From Vitis vinifera (taxonomy: Eukaryota; Streptophyta; Magnoliopsida; Vitales; Vitaceae), in assembly GCF_030704535.1 (NCBI RefSeq), contig NC_081820.1:22993501-23057500 (forward strand): a DNA stretch of 64,000 nucleotides, written 5' to 3'. Positions 1 through 12,300 of this stretch are shown in pieces. A model generated the notes under the pieces. It saw only the letters and a list, made by a program, of their open reading frames with translations, was not told the origin of the DNA and did not search any database. Position 1 is the stretch's first letter; each line of letters opens with the position of its first letter. The translations under genes and the position numbers were made by a program.

Positions 1-1688
1 CTCTTCCTCAAGGACGACCAGGTAAGACTTTGATTCTATTAAACCCTGTTTGGATGCGTAAAAAGTTAAGGGGGGAAACAAACAGTGTTTTTGGGTTATT
101 TGATGTTGATTCTAATTTGTGATAATATGAGCAGGTGGAGTACTTGGAAGAAAGGCGAATCAAAGACCTTGTGAAGAAGCATTCTGAGTTCATTAGCTAC
201 CCAATCTATCTCTGGACTGAGAAGACAACTGAGAAAGAGATCAGTGATGATGAGGATGATGAGCCCAAGAAGGATGAGGAAGGAGCTGTTGAGGAAGTTG
301 ATGAGGAGAAAGAGACCAAATCAAAGAAGAAGAAGATCAAGGAGGTTTCCCATGAGTGGCAGCTCATCAACAAGCAGAAGCCCATCTGGCTGCGCAAGCC
401 AGAGGAGATCACCAAGGAGGAGTATGCCTCATTCTACAAGAGCCTGACCAATGACTGGGAGGACTATCTTGCTGTTAAGCACTTCTCGGTAGAGGGACAG
501 CTCGAGTTCAAAGCTATCCTCTTTGTCCCAAAGAGAGCCCCATTTGATCTGTTCGACACCCGGAAGAAGATGAACAACATCAAGCTTTATGTGAGGAGGG
601 TGTTCATTATGGACAATTGCGAGGAGCTCATTCCAGAGTACCTCGGATTTGTGAAAGGCGTTGTTGATTCTGATGACTTGCCACTCAACATATCTCGTGA
701 GATGCTTCAACAAAACAAGATTCTGAAGGTGATCAGGAAGAATTTGGTGAAGAAATGCATTGAGATGTTCAATGAGATTGCGGAGAACAAGGATGATTAC
801 AGCAAGTTCTATGATGCTTTCTCCAAGAACTTGAAGTTGGGTATTCATGAAGACAGCCAGAACAGAGCTAAACTGGCTGATCTGCTCCGATATTACTCGA
901 CCAAAAGTGGTGAAGAGATGACAAGTTTGAAGGACTATGTCACCAGGATGAAGGAGGGCCAGAAGGACATCTACTACATCACTGGTGAGAGCAAGAAGGC
1001 AGTGGAGAACTCTCCATTCTTGGAGAGGCTAAAGAAGAAAGGATACGAAGTGCTCTTCATGGTTGATGCCATTGATGAGTATGCCGTCGGACAATTGAAA
1101 GAATATGATGGGAAGAAGTTGGTTTCTGCAACAAAGGAAGGCTTGAAGCTTGATGAAGAGAGTGAGGAAGAGAAGAAGAAGAGAGAGGAGAAGAAGAAGT
1201 CTTTCGAGAACCTCTGCAAGACCATCAAGGACATTTTGGGAGACAAGGTTGAGAAGGTGGTGGTCTCTGATAGAATTGTGGACTCCCCATGTTGCTTAGT
1301 GACTGGGGAGTATGGATGGACTGCAAACATGGAGAGGATCATGAAGGCTCAGGCATTGAGGGACAGTAGCATGGGTGCTTACATGTCAAGCAAGAAGACC
1401 ATGGAGATCAACCCAGACAATGGGATCATGGAGGAGCTGAGGAAGAGGGCTGAGGTTGACAAGAACGATAAATCAGTGAAGGACCTTGTGATGCTCCTAT
1501 ATGAGACCGCCCTCCTGACTTCTGGGTTCAGTCTAGATGATCCAAACACATTTGCAGGTAGAATCCACAGGATGTTGAAGTTGGGTCTGAGCATTGATGA
1601 GGGGGAAGAGGTTGGTGAGGAGGATGCTGACATGCCTCCTTTGGAGGAGGATGGCAATGAGGAGAGCAAGATGGAGGAAGTGGACTGA
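1..1688 (+). CDS. HSP90: Cytosolic heat shock protein 90, 3' part
   Basis: ATP-dependent molecular chaperone of the cytosol. Two exons are visible: 1..21 (codes LFLKDDQ, cut by the window edge) and 135..1688, with a GT-AG intron at 22..134. About 524 C-terminal residues are present; the N-terminal ATPase domain lies outside the window. The visible part starts with [19 protein letters not shown], continues with the acidic/lysine-rich linker ([13 protein letters not shown] to KSKKKKIKE), then the middle domain ([15 protein letters not shown]) and the C-terminal dimerisation domain. It ends in MEEVD, the TPR-cochaperone docking motif. There is no KDEL-type signal, so this is the cytosolic and not the ER (GRP94) form. 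The frame is uninterrupted, so the gene looks functional. Family assignment is very secure; which cytosolic paralogue it is cannot be told. Confidence 0.97.
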
Positions 1689-1979
1689 GTGATTAAAGGG
1701 TGCAAGTCTAGCTCTTTCTTGTGAGTATCTGGTGTACCGTGTAGTGTCGAAAAACAAAAAGAAAGCAAAAATGAGGTGGTGTCCAAAGGTAAATAGTCTC
1801 GAGTGTTGTAGGGTTCCCTTCTGTTAATGTTTTTGCTTTGTTTTGTTTCGATTTTTCAGGGTTGCGTGGGTCTTTTCATTTTGGGACTTTTCTCAATAGT
1901 ACGGTAATTTAAAAAAATTATGCTTAAATTATTGTAGTAGAAGAAGTTATCATGAAAAAAAATATATATATTTTTTTTA

Positions 1980-2140
1980 AAAAAATTTCCATTTATTAAA
2001 AAAACTCCTAAGGGAACTCGTCTATTCAAGAGACGAGTTCCATGGAAAAAAAAATATATTTTTTTTATAAAAAAAATTCTCAAATTAAAAAGAAAATAAA
2101 ATAACAATTTAACTCGTCTCTTCAAGAGACGAGTTCCATG

Positions 2141-2171
<31 letters not shown>

Positions 2172-2640
2172 TATTTAAAAATTCTTCAAGGGAACTCATC
2201 TCTTGAAGAGACCGGTTCCCATGGAAAAAAAAATTCCTAAATTAAAAAAAAAAAATCCCTAAAAAAAATACAATTCCTCAAGGGAACTCGTCTTTTAAAG
2301 AGACGAGTTCCAATAGAAAAATATATATATATATTTTAATATATTTTTAAAAAAAAAATTCACAAATTAAGAAAAAAAAAAAACAACTCCTCCAAGTAGA
2401 GACAAGTTCCAATGGAAAAAAAAAATGTATTTTTTAATATATATTTTTTTAAAAAAAATTCGTAAATTAAGGAAAAAAAAAAAAAAAGAATTTCCTCAAG
2501 GGAACTCATCCTTGAAACGAGTTTCATGAAAAAAAATATATATATTTTAAAAAAAAATTCCCAAATTATTAAAAAAACAAAAAGAAAAAGGCAATTCCTC
2601 AAGAGAACTCGTCTGAAGACGAGTTCCCATAAATTACTTT
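1980..2640. repeat. Array of ~7 hairpin-forming AT-rich repeat units
   Basis: Tandem degenerate units about 80-115 bp apart. Each carries a short palindrome with arms AACTCGTCTCTT and AAGAGACGAGTT, usually preceded by CCTCAAGGG and followed by CCATGG plus an A-run and (TA)n or T-runs. Palindromes are near 2013-2041, 2111-2138, 2191-2220, 2283-2311, 2387-2411 (decayed), 2501-2526 (decayed) and 2606-2625. Arms are 9-13 bp with a loop of 0-4 bases. Lengths of the A, T and TA tracts vary between units. No coding potential. It starts about 300 bp after the HSP90 stop. Confidence 0.85.
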
Positions 2641-3711
2641 TTATTTTGAAAAATAACTTTTTATTTTGATTTTGTTAAAAAGCATAAATGGTAAATGCAA
2701 TTTACATATTGTAAATTAATTTAATTCACGTTTTATTAAAAATTAAATTAAAATTTTAAAAACAAATAAGTTAAAAAATTAATAGTTTTTAATAAAATAT
2801 AAATACTAATAATATAATAAAAATATAGATATTAATATTAATTGATTTTAAAAAAAATATTAAATAATAATAATTCATAAATAATAATTTCTAATACCAT
2901 ATATATATAATTTTATAAATTTTATAAAAATTGCGGATATTAACATCTTATAAGAGTATAATTAATTAATTTTTTAAAAATAAAAAATAAATATTCAAAA
3001 TAAATAATTATTAATACTAGTATATTTTGAATGAACATAAAAACAAATAAATTTTAATTTTTTAAGATATAAAACAATTTTTTTTTTAATTTTTTTCATT
3101 TATATTCGATTTTTAACTTAATATTGAAATGAGAACAAATTATCATTTTAACCTTACATTACCATTGGTATCCAAACACAAGAATTGGAATATCCAAATA
3201 CATTCCTATTAAAAAAGAATAAACATAAAAATAAAATATTCATTTTCATAATTAGAATAACCATTCATTTTCATAATTGGAATAACCCATAGGATAAGAA
3301 ATAAAAACAAAATATTCATTCTTATTCTTCATATGCCAAACAATATATTCAGTCTCATTCCTCAATCGTTTACAAAACATGCCCAAAAAAGTGATTGGAA
3401 ATGGGACATCCAGGTTTGGGATCAAGTCAGAGAAGGATAAACTTAATGTTATCTAATATTTTACTCTAGTTACTGGCTTGCAGACTAGCTTAAAAAATTT
3501 ATATCCGCCTTGAATAATCATGACGTGTAGTGCAGGGGAGTTATTCTTTCCATCAACAATCAAACTCAGCAAAACTTATGTATCTCATAGTAAGCTCAAT
3601 AATGTACTTTTGATCTAACACCATGAAAAATTCAACAAGTCCATCAAATAAGTTCTTAAATTTGAACTCCTAAAATTTCCAAAATTATGAAACTTAAGGC
3701 AACAACAATTT
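2641..3711. other. AT-rich intergenic DNA
   Basis: Very AT-rich, with no reading frame of substance on either strand. The stretch 3160-3390 contains repeated variants of ATTCATTTTCATAATTGGAATAA and resembles a decayed MITE, but I cannot define its ends. The last few hundred bases should include the 3' UTR of the minus-strand RPS10 gene. Confidence 0.6.
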
Positions 3712-6471
3712 TCAAAAGTTTGAGCTTGATGGTGCAGCACCAAAACCTCCACCTCCTCGTCCAAAGCCAGGCCTTCCACCCGACCCCTGCAGAGATAAAA
3801 TGAGCAAATTAAAATGGTGATACAAGTGTGAATCCTTCAAAGAAGTATATTTTTTAGGCACGAATAACCAATACAAGAACCACAAGAGAGGTTATAACAA
3901 ACAGAATGCCTTTCAGATGTACAAATAAAAATGGATAATAAAAGCCTGAGATTCTGATCTGTACCTCTTTAATCCTGACTAGACAGAGGACAAGTGCTAA
4001 AGACTGAAACAACCCTCTTTTTTCCCCCTTCCCCCCCAAACCTTACTACTCATTGGTTTAAGCTCACAGGCTACCATCACTTAGTTTCTGACCTGACAAC
4101 TGAGACCCCTTTTCCATTCTCCCACTTACTGATTATGGGGAAGCTAATCCCTCTCCACAAACAATTTGAAAGGCATTGGAGACTGAGCTATAAATTGGGG
4201 GTAAAACAATAAAAACACACACACATGAAACTCATACAATTCTAAAGCAACAAAATATTGATGTCTTCCAGATTAATAGTGGTTTTCCATAACCTAATCC
4301 TTCAAAAGTCTTGAAACCACATAAGAGGTTATTTTTTATGCAATATCCTGCACATGATGTGTCATTGGTATGGTCCAGCACACTCCAAGGGATGATAACC
4401 TAGTGCACACACAAGCACAGTTGGCCCCAAGCAGATGAATAACTCTGTGCATGGACTTGGGAGTCACCAAGTGCGTTTGAAGCCCCTTCACATAGCTATA
4501 TCATGTTGAATGGGTGGGTTCCATCAACGAGAATGCTGCTGGCCCTCTATATGAAAATTTAGTTACATCCCCTTGAAACATACAATAATACCCAAAGGAG
4601 GCCTTAGTAGTATCATGCATCTTCTCATTGTTCCAAAAAAACCATACTCAAATAACCATGTAACTTACAAACTTAGAAGCTTGTGCAAATTAGAGACTGA
4701 TAAGATTACAACCACCATATGAAGCACATAAAACCTTGAAATGGACATATGATCTAAGGGATGTCATTTAAGCATCTACAGTAACAACAATTAATTGATG
4801 CTAAAAACTAGGATGAAGCACTGCATAGAGAAATAGACACCTTCCGATATTTAATGCTAATCTTATGAGAGAGATATTATTACCCTAAATGAAGGCTGGA
4901 AGTCAGCAGGAGCTCCTCCCTTGTCACCACCAAACTCGCCTGGAGGGCCACGAGGGCCTCCACGATACCCATCACGATCACCAAACCTGGGACGGTCTCC
5001 ATCAAAGCGAGGCGGGCCACTAAAAGCTCAAGACAATTTAACACATTAATCAATATGCCAAGTGAAAAAAATCTAAGAACCCAACATAGAAAAAAAATGA
5101 TAGAGATATAGAATTACCGTGGACGGTCACCAGGTGGGCCACCCATTGGCCGACCAGGGGGTTTCACAGACTTCTTCAAGGTGGCAGGCACAATCTCTGA
5201 TGGGAGATTCAGGTAAGTCCTAAGAAACTCAATCCCATCATTAGTGAGGTACCAGTAGTAGTGCATCCAAGCAAATGTCTCCCGTACATATTCCTTTGAC
5301 TTAAAGCTCTGCATCAACTTAATCACCTGCAGATTTGGAACATCAATTTCGGGGTGTTTTGCAAGATTGTAGTCCTTCTTTGCATAGCAAACTCCCTCTG
5401 CACACATGCAAAATATCACATATAAGAAATAGATGAAACATGATCCAACGTTTTGTTGCTAATAAAATATAGATGAGGAAAACTAATGAAAACGGTGGTT
5501 TCAATAGAATATTGAAACAGAAAATATAAATTCTCTTTTGATCTCTCAACCAGCATTTCTTGATGCTTAGGGAAATAATATAACATCTCTGCCATACTTG
5601 GGAGTACAGAAAACTGAAATCTTGTTTTTCCTCGAAATGATCCATCCAAAACAAGCAAATTGTTTAGGATGAATTTGTTTTGGGAAAATGTGGCAAGAAA
5701 AATGGGAATGATGAAAAGTAAGAGCAGAAAAGAGAATTGAAAAAAAAAAACTACAAGTTTTAGCCAAATAAGGTTTCTTTCTCTACCATCTCCCCTTAAC
5801 TTCAGTCCTACTCTCTTTTCAATCCTATTTCACATCTCATGAAGACTGCAATTGAAGGACTTAAAAAGGAAAACCATGTTCAAAATGTTTTCAATTGTCA
5901 AAGTGCTCAAATATCAAGAGCAAGATTATACTGTTTTCCCAAAATGCTCCATTTTCCAAGAAATCCTTATCGAAACAGTTTCAGACAAGGAGCTAATAAA
6001 CATATTTTCTGTTTCCGTTTTCAGCTCATCTCCACGGTCGAACAAGCCGTAATATTTCTTCTAATTCTTTCCCTTTCCCTCTTCGTCCGTAGATCCAAAC
6101 AGCCACACAACTTTTCAAAATTTCGGGTCCCCAGGGAACAACGCCTCACTAATGCATGCCTAAAAGTACTGTTTGACCTAATTGAACCAAATCTCTCAGC
6201 TTTTCCAAACAAATCAATATAAAAACATAAGATCCCAGAATTTCCAATCCTCTTTTCTACAGATTCTCGGTACCCAAACAAGAAAAAACAACAAAACAAA
6301 TCAAGTAAACGCAAGTAGAGGAGTGAGACAAACCTTGGAAGAGGTACTTGGAGATCTCTCTCCGATTCTTCTCGGGGATAATCTGCACAATGGAATTAAC
6401 AAAACAGTTACTTCACAGAAACACAGATTTGCAAAGAGAAAAAGTGCGAAATGCTGAGGAAGACTCGCCAT
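3712..6471 (-). CDS. RPS10: 40S ribosomal protein S10 (eS10)
   Basis: Component of the small ribosomal subunit near the mRNA entry side. Exons on the minus strand: 6471..6469 (ATG only), 6382..6334, 5397..5118, 5019..4884, 3786..3712; total 543 nt, 180 aa, stop TGA. The protein begins [20 protein letters not shown], carries the plectin/S10 fold with [20 protein letters not shown], and ends in an RG/GGP-rich tail ([14 protein letters not shown]). Length is normal for plant eS10. Introns 2-4 are GT-AG. Intron 1 (6468..6383, 86 bp) has donor ATG|GCGAGT, i.e. GC-AG. It is the only solution I find that gives the conserved MIIPEKN start, since reading through would shift the frame. An intron directly after the start codon is common in ribosomal protein genes. 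Confidence 0.95.
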
Positions 6472-6550
6472 GGCTGCGGTGAAGTTGCGAGAGAGAAGGC
6501 ACGCAAGGGCAAGGGCTAGGGCTTCGCTCGCAGTTGCAGTGGAGAAGCCG

Positions 6551-6690
6551 AAACCCTAGAAAATTAGATATTTATATCTGAGTTTTGGAGGCCTTTATGG
6601 GCCTAGCCCTAGGGCTTTCGAGATTGAGTTTGGCTAGCCCAATATGGATCAATAAGGTTGGATTGGGTTGTTGGGTTTAGGCCCAAAGCA
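6551..6690 (-). promoter_or_regulatory. RPS10 promoter: TATA box, telo box, three site II elements
   Basis: Upstream of the minus-strand RPS10 gene: a TATAAATA box at 6576..6569, about 100 bp before the ATG; a telo box AAACCCTAG at 6551..6559 (plus-strand orientation); and TGGGCY site II motifs at 6598..6603, 6641..6636 and 6685..6680. Site II plus telo box is the known signature of plant ribosomal-protein promoters, bound by TCP factors and a Pur-alpha-type factor and linked to cell proliferation. Confidence 0.75.
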
Positions 6691-6699
6691 TCCCAATGC

Positions 6700-8480
6700 A
6701 TTGATTGCCCAACGTATCGGGTCACAAACACGATACTGAGTGGTAAATCAATGCCATGATGTGGTTAGATCGATTGTTTTAGAAAAAAGTAGTGGAATTC
6801 ACATGATCGGTTTATACTTGAATCACTTTTTCAATATAAAGTATAGAAGCAAATCCAAAAACTTAACACTTATTACTTAATGAATAAAGTTGATTTTAAG
6901 TTAAATTATATTTAAGTTGTTAATTAAAAACTTATTATTTAATTTTTACTTTAAATATTAAGGTTGTTTAATAAAATTAATTTAAAATTTATTTTAAATC
7001 ATCAAATTAACATATTTATCTTCTTAAATTATAATTAAAGTAAACGAGGTCAAATAATAATGAAGGTTGTAGAATAACAAAAGAGATCATAGAGATAATT
7101 AGAAAAAATATGAATACAAATGTATAATAAAGATATAAACTTAAAAATAAGTCAATTATTTTTACTTATTATTTAAATTTATTTTTAACTTTTAAATCAT
7201 ATCATTAAGTTATTTTACCAAATATATTTAATTTATTAAATAATTTAAATTAAATTATTAAATTGTTTTAATTATTAAGTTAATTTACCAAACACTTACT
7301 TAATATAATACCATTTTTTTTAAGTAATTAAAGCGACTTGAGTTTAAAATTTAAACTCAGGCCACAATAGTTTAATAGTTATAAGTTATGAGAGATTTAA
7401 GTCATGATAGTTTAATAACTATAAATCACAACATATTTAAGTCTTAAGATACTGATTTAGTTCGATTTTTTTCTATTAGGAGATAGAAAAATGAAAATTA
7501 AACCAATAAAGTTGGTTTTCAAAATTTTAAAATTGAACTAATTTTTATAATTATTGAAAATCAAATCAATTTGATCATTCTAATCAGTTTGGATTAGTTT
7601 TATCGATTGTTTAATTTTCAATTACACCCTTATTAGCTAAAGGAGTCAATAAAGACTATTAGAAATTGTAATTCCTAATGATGATTGAATGTCTTATTAT
7701 TTCAATACTAACCTAATTGGTCAATCGATTAGAAATTGTAATCTCTCTTCATCAACACATCTCCAATGAAACTTTATTGACATACCTTGGTATGTATTTT
7801 TGAAATATTTTGATAAAATAAATTATTTTTATATTTATTTTTACAAAACAATGACATATAAGGTGAATCTCAATTAAAATTAATTAAAAATTTTATTTTG
7901 TAACAGTCAATGGATTTTTATAGTCTTGGACATAAATAATCATTTTGGTTTTTTTAATACAAAAAATTAATTTTTGAAAATTAAAAATATTTTCCTTTTT
8001 ATATTAATTGGTTTTTTTTAGCGAGTAAGAGAAATTAACAATTCTTTTATATTTCATGTTTTTATCAAAAATAAAAAAATTTAATACCAACTAAAAGGAA
8101 TAATACATTTTCTTTATTTTCATTGGTAGAAAGAAAAAGAAACATGTTTTTTATTTTTTCATATTTTTATATAAAACATAAAAAATAAATAATTATTAAT
8201 TTATAGGGATATTAAAAATAAGATTTTAATTAAATTCATTGTAAAAATATTATTTTATATTTTATTCTAAAATTTTAAATTAATAAACATAAATTAATTA
8301 ATTATTTAAAGGATAATTATAAGATTATTATACTTATTTGGGCTATTTTGATGATTGGGATATAAGAATGAAAAATGAAAATAAATAATTTTAAGAAAAT
8401 TAAAATAAATACTATTTTAATTATTATGATAAAATTTAATATAAGATTTATGTCTTTTATGTTAATAAGACAATTTATCA
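6700..8480. other. AT-rich intergenic DNA
   Basis: No gene seen on either strand. Within it, 7340-7445 holds two imperfect direct copies of a ~50-bp motif (AGTTTAATAGTTATAA / AGTTTAATAACTATAA, each followed by GAGATTTAAGTC-like sequence). The remainder is low-complexity AT. Confidence 0.6.
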
Positions 8481-8492
8481 TAAACACAAGTT

Positions 8493-8813
8493 AGGACATG
8501 TTTGGTAACAATTTTTAAGAATAGTTGATAAACAAAATAGACAACCAAAAATTATTTTTAGAGTATTTTCGAAAAACAATTTTTAATTGTTTATACTTAT
8601 TTTTTAAAGATTTTTTTTTATAAAATAATTATACAAATTTGTAGAATGATTGAAAATAAATATTAAACATAAAAAATATTTTAAAAATATATTTAAAAGT
8701 ATTAAAAATATTTTAGGTTTTCAAATAGACTTTTTTTTATACAAAATATCATAAATTAGTTTTCAAAAACTATTTTTTCAAATTTTTTTTGAAAATAGTT
8801 ACCAAACGTGCCT
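8493..8813. mobile_element. MITE-like element (~320 bp)
   Basis: Bounded by imperfect terminal inverted repeats: left AGGACATGTTTGGTAACAAT, right end (reverse complement) AGGCACGTTTGGTAACTATT. The interior is AT-rich with no coding capacity. A related element lies at 17844-18302: both contain TAATTATACAAA, TTTTCAAATAGACTTTT and end in TTACCAAAC. The ends resemble hAT-type MITEs. Target duplication not clear. Confidence 0.6.
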
Positions 8814-8927
8814 TTGCAATATCCAAAATTTCAATAATGCACATTAAATTAAAAATAAAATTTTAATTAATTAATTATTAATATTATTATTATTTATTTT
8901 TGTTTTTTTGGTTTTCCTCCCTGTAGA

Positions 8928-8935
8928 TATAAATA
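8928..8935 (+). promoter_or_regulatory. Putative TATA box of the CBE1-like gene
   Basis: TATAAATA, about 420 bp upstream of the ATG at 9355 and at the edge where AT-rich intergenic DNA gives way to more balanced sequence. Spacing fits a long 5' UTR. There is no second strong TATA between here and the ATG. Confidence 0.45.
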
Positions 8936-9354
8936 TGCTACAACTTTCTCGCTCCCTGGGCATGTAATCCATGTGGGCCTTGGACCTGGCTCCACATCCT
9001 CTTCTCTTACATCTTTGATTTTCTCATATTTTCTATTCTACCAAACACACATTGCATGAGAAAACCCTATGAATTTTCCCGAGAGAATCCTTTTAGAAAA
9101 CTTACATATACTGTCACTTCAATTCTGGAAAATCCGTGTTTGTTGTTCTCTATGGAGTGTTGATATACACAGTGTTCATAACACCATAACTCAATGTTAG
9201 TGTGTACATGTGAATCTCTCTAGGGCTTTGTATTCAATACAGAGATGATAGCATTGATAGGTGATTGAACTTAGCTTTGTAGAGAAGTAAGCAATTGTAG
9301 GCAAAGACACTGTGATTAGATTTTTCTTTTGGTAGCGTTTTTTTTCGTAGAAAA

Positions 9355-12300
9355 ATGGACTCAGAAAATCAAGATCGGTGTTCCCCGGGAAGGTCGGAAC
9401 CGGATGAGACTTCTGAAGGAACTCAAAAGTAATTCTAGCTATTCTTATTTTTTTTGTTGTTGTGATTTGTGCATTAAGCTGATGGTTTTGTTTTGCAGCT
9501 TCTGCTATATCGGCTGTTTGGTTGTTGAGAAAATGAAATTTAGAATTTTAAGGTTCAGTGGGGTGGAGGATTTTGGTTTTTGAGTTCGCGAAAGAATAAA
9601 AAGTTTAAGACTCCAAATTTTAGTTTATTTTTTTTCCCAGCATTTTCTTAGCAACCAAATGGAAAATTATTGTTTGGTTTTGTTTTAATGATGCAGACAG
9701 TCAAGGATTTCATATGCAAGGGATTTTCTTTTATCTTTAGCTGAGCTAGATGAATGCAAAAATTTACCAAGTGGATTTGATTCATCCCTCCTAAGGTAAG
9801 AAGCCACATTATTTCGTTGGCTCAATTGTTGTTGCTGCTGCTGTTGAATTCATTGATTTGTTTGCATTTCGATTACTATTTTACTATTACGGGTTCGGGG
9901 TCTGTATAGTTCTGATTCAAATGCTATGGAACAGTGAATTTAATGATCCTAACAGTGGCATGTCAGAATGTCAAAGAGTAGCTTCTAATCAGTCATTGCA
10001 TAGTTTCAAGAGCAGTGTATATGCTTCATCACAGTCCAACCATAATTCAGGTGTGTGGGTTGAGTTATTCTCATTTTACCATTAACTCTTTAATGCATTT
10101 GTTTTTTTTTTTCTTTCATTTTCTCTTCATCACTTACGTCTATGCATTTTTCAGATACTCCTGCAGCATGATTCTGTTTAAGACAGTATTTTGACTTATT
10201 TTTTAACCTAGAATAATTTTCATAGGTGAGTTTTGAGTATGGAATATGTTGTTGTTGTGTACGTTACTTTATTAAAAAAATTATGATTGGTCCAAGTTGA
10301 TTCAGACTTAATTATCAATCATGACATGTGGTTATCTATGTAGTGTTGTGAGGAATATGCAGATGGAAATGTTTTTCCTTTTAATCTGTGGTTCTTAAAT
10401 AAATCTGGGGTGCTTTGTAATCTACTAAGATATTGTAGCTGATGTTAGATCTGTTAAAGAAAGGAAAAAGTTGAGTTTGTATTAGAGCTGGTGACAGAAT
10501 GAAAGCTAAGTTTGTTTTGTCATCTGCAACAAGTATCAGGAGTTACACAGGTAAGGAGGAAGGAGCTACAATGATGAGGACAAAGCCTGAACAACATGAG
10601 ATGAAGTGGTATAGAAACTTGTTGGCCTATGATGTAAACCAAAAATAAAGATCCTAAGTATGGTGAGATGGTGAAACAGGATATCCAAAAACTGTTCCAT
10701 GTGGTTTAGTTTTTAATGAATTAAGTTTATAGTATATGAGCATACCTTCATGGCTTTTAGTTTAAGAATCTAGGCTTCATCAGACCTTTCTTGTGCTGGA
10801 TTTGTGAGACCTTGGTCACAAATATGTGTTGAAGCCTATAACTGTTAACATGTGGCTCCATTTCTCACTCTTAAGATCAGAAACATAAAATAGTTAGTTC
10901 CATGTTGTAGGTCTCACATTTCTCAAGTTCATCACTGATTATGCACATGAAGTTTAAAAGTTAACTCAACAACATCAGTATACTCAATCAATACCTCTAT
11001 GCACATGATCAGCCCGACATTGGATTTATTATGGTCTTTGTAGTTACTAGTTACGTTAATATAGCTTCCATATGCAACTTGCCCTCTACATGGTAAGATG
11101 GGGATAGTGCTTTTGTTTAGATGGATCGATGGATAAGTGCTTTCATTGGCTCAGGATATTTTCTTTTCTAAACTCTCTTTTTATTCAGTGGGTATAGCAG
11201 AAATCTCACCATATGCGTAAGAGTTAATATTTACATTTGATGATAAGTAAACAAGCGTCATATGGTCTTGTTGCTATTAGTTTGTATTTGGTTCATTATT
11301 CTGCATAAACAGAACAAAAGTTTATTTTCCACGTTTGAAAGTTATGCAGGCTCCTGGAGAAGGAATTTTGGGTATCTTGGGTTTTTTCTATCTGCACTTT
11401 GTCGCATGTTGAATCACGCCAAATATGACGTCTTAGTCTTCTTTTGTTGTTCTGCATCTACCATGTACTGTTGCCATATTGGCATTAGGTTGATGTTTGT
11501 CAATGTCTAAGTGGCAGGAATTGGTCCTGTATTTGTGGTTTTTTGTCTGAGCATGTTGGATTGTACTTGAGAATATTTGATGCTATGGTTTACGATGACC
11601 TTAACGGTGTAAAAGATAGCATTTTTGGACCCTAGTTCCATTGAATGTCAATGTGGCCCTTCTGGTTTCTTGTCAAATTATGAGCACATATGTGTATTTG
11701 ATGCTTTTAATCTGGGACCCATTTTTGCCTGACTTGTTTTTGAACATCAAAGAAAATTAGAAATAATCGGAAATGATTCTCTGAACATCCATCCTTCTCA
11801 TGAATCCCACCCCCAACCACTCTTGGTTTTGATACCATCTTTCATGTGCATTTACTGCCTGCCCTCTTATAGTTTGTTTTAATTGTTAGAAGATTTGAAT
11901 TATAGCTTCTTTTGGTTACTGACTCCAAATTTAGTAATTAATTAAGTTGTTAAGTGAATTTTTTAGGTTTTTTCTAGTTGTAGTGTTAGATTATATTTTT
12001 ATAAAATTGTAAAGAGTGTTAATTAGTAGCCTTTTATATCAAAGGTGTATAAAGCAGAATCTCTACTTAGAGTGATATTATAAGTATAAACAGAGTAAGG
12101 AATTATATTAATCCAGACCCAACCATAGGTGATTCTGCAATCGCCTGGATGGATCTCCAAGGTTCTATCCCAGGTTTATTTTCTCTCTCATTTCTCCTTG
12201 ATCTAGGTGTTGATTTGAGGATGGTTCTTATTTGAACTTCCTAGTGTCATTTTGTGAAATTTCATAATTGTTTCAGTACTTCTTCTGTGTCGTGGACTTA

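Noticed and set aside
206-1786. Long open frames on the minus strand and in frame 2 across the HSP90 exon
   Set aside because: Shadows of the strongly biased HSP90 coding frame; no independent start, splice or protein similarity.
1856-2602. Phe/Lys-rich minus-strand frames in the hairpin array
   Set aside because: Translations of A/T homopolymers; boundaries vary with tract length.
6469-6471. Reading RPS10 straight through from the ATG (ATG GCG AGT CTT ...)
   Set aside because: Read-through is out of frame with IIPEKN, and the only GT donor that restores frame would leave a 29-nt intron.
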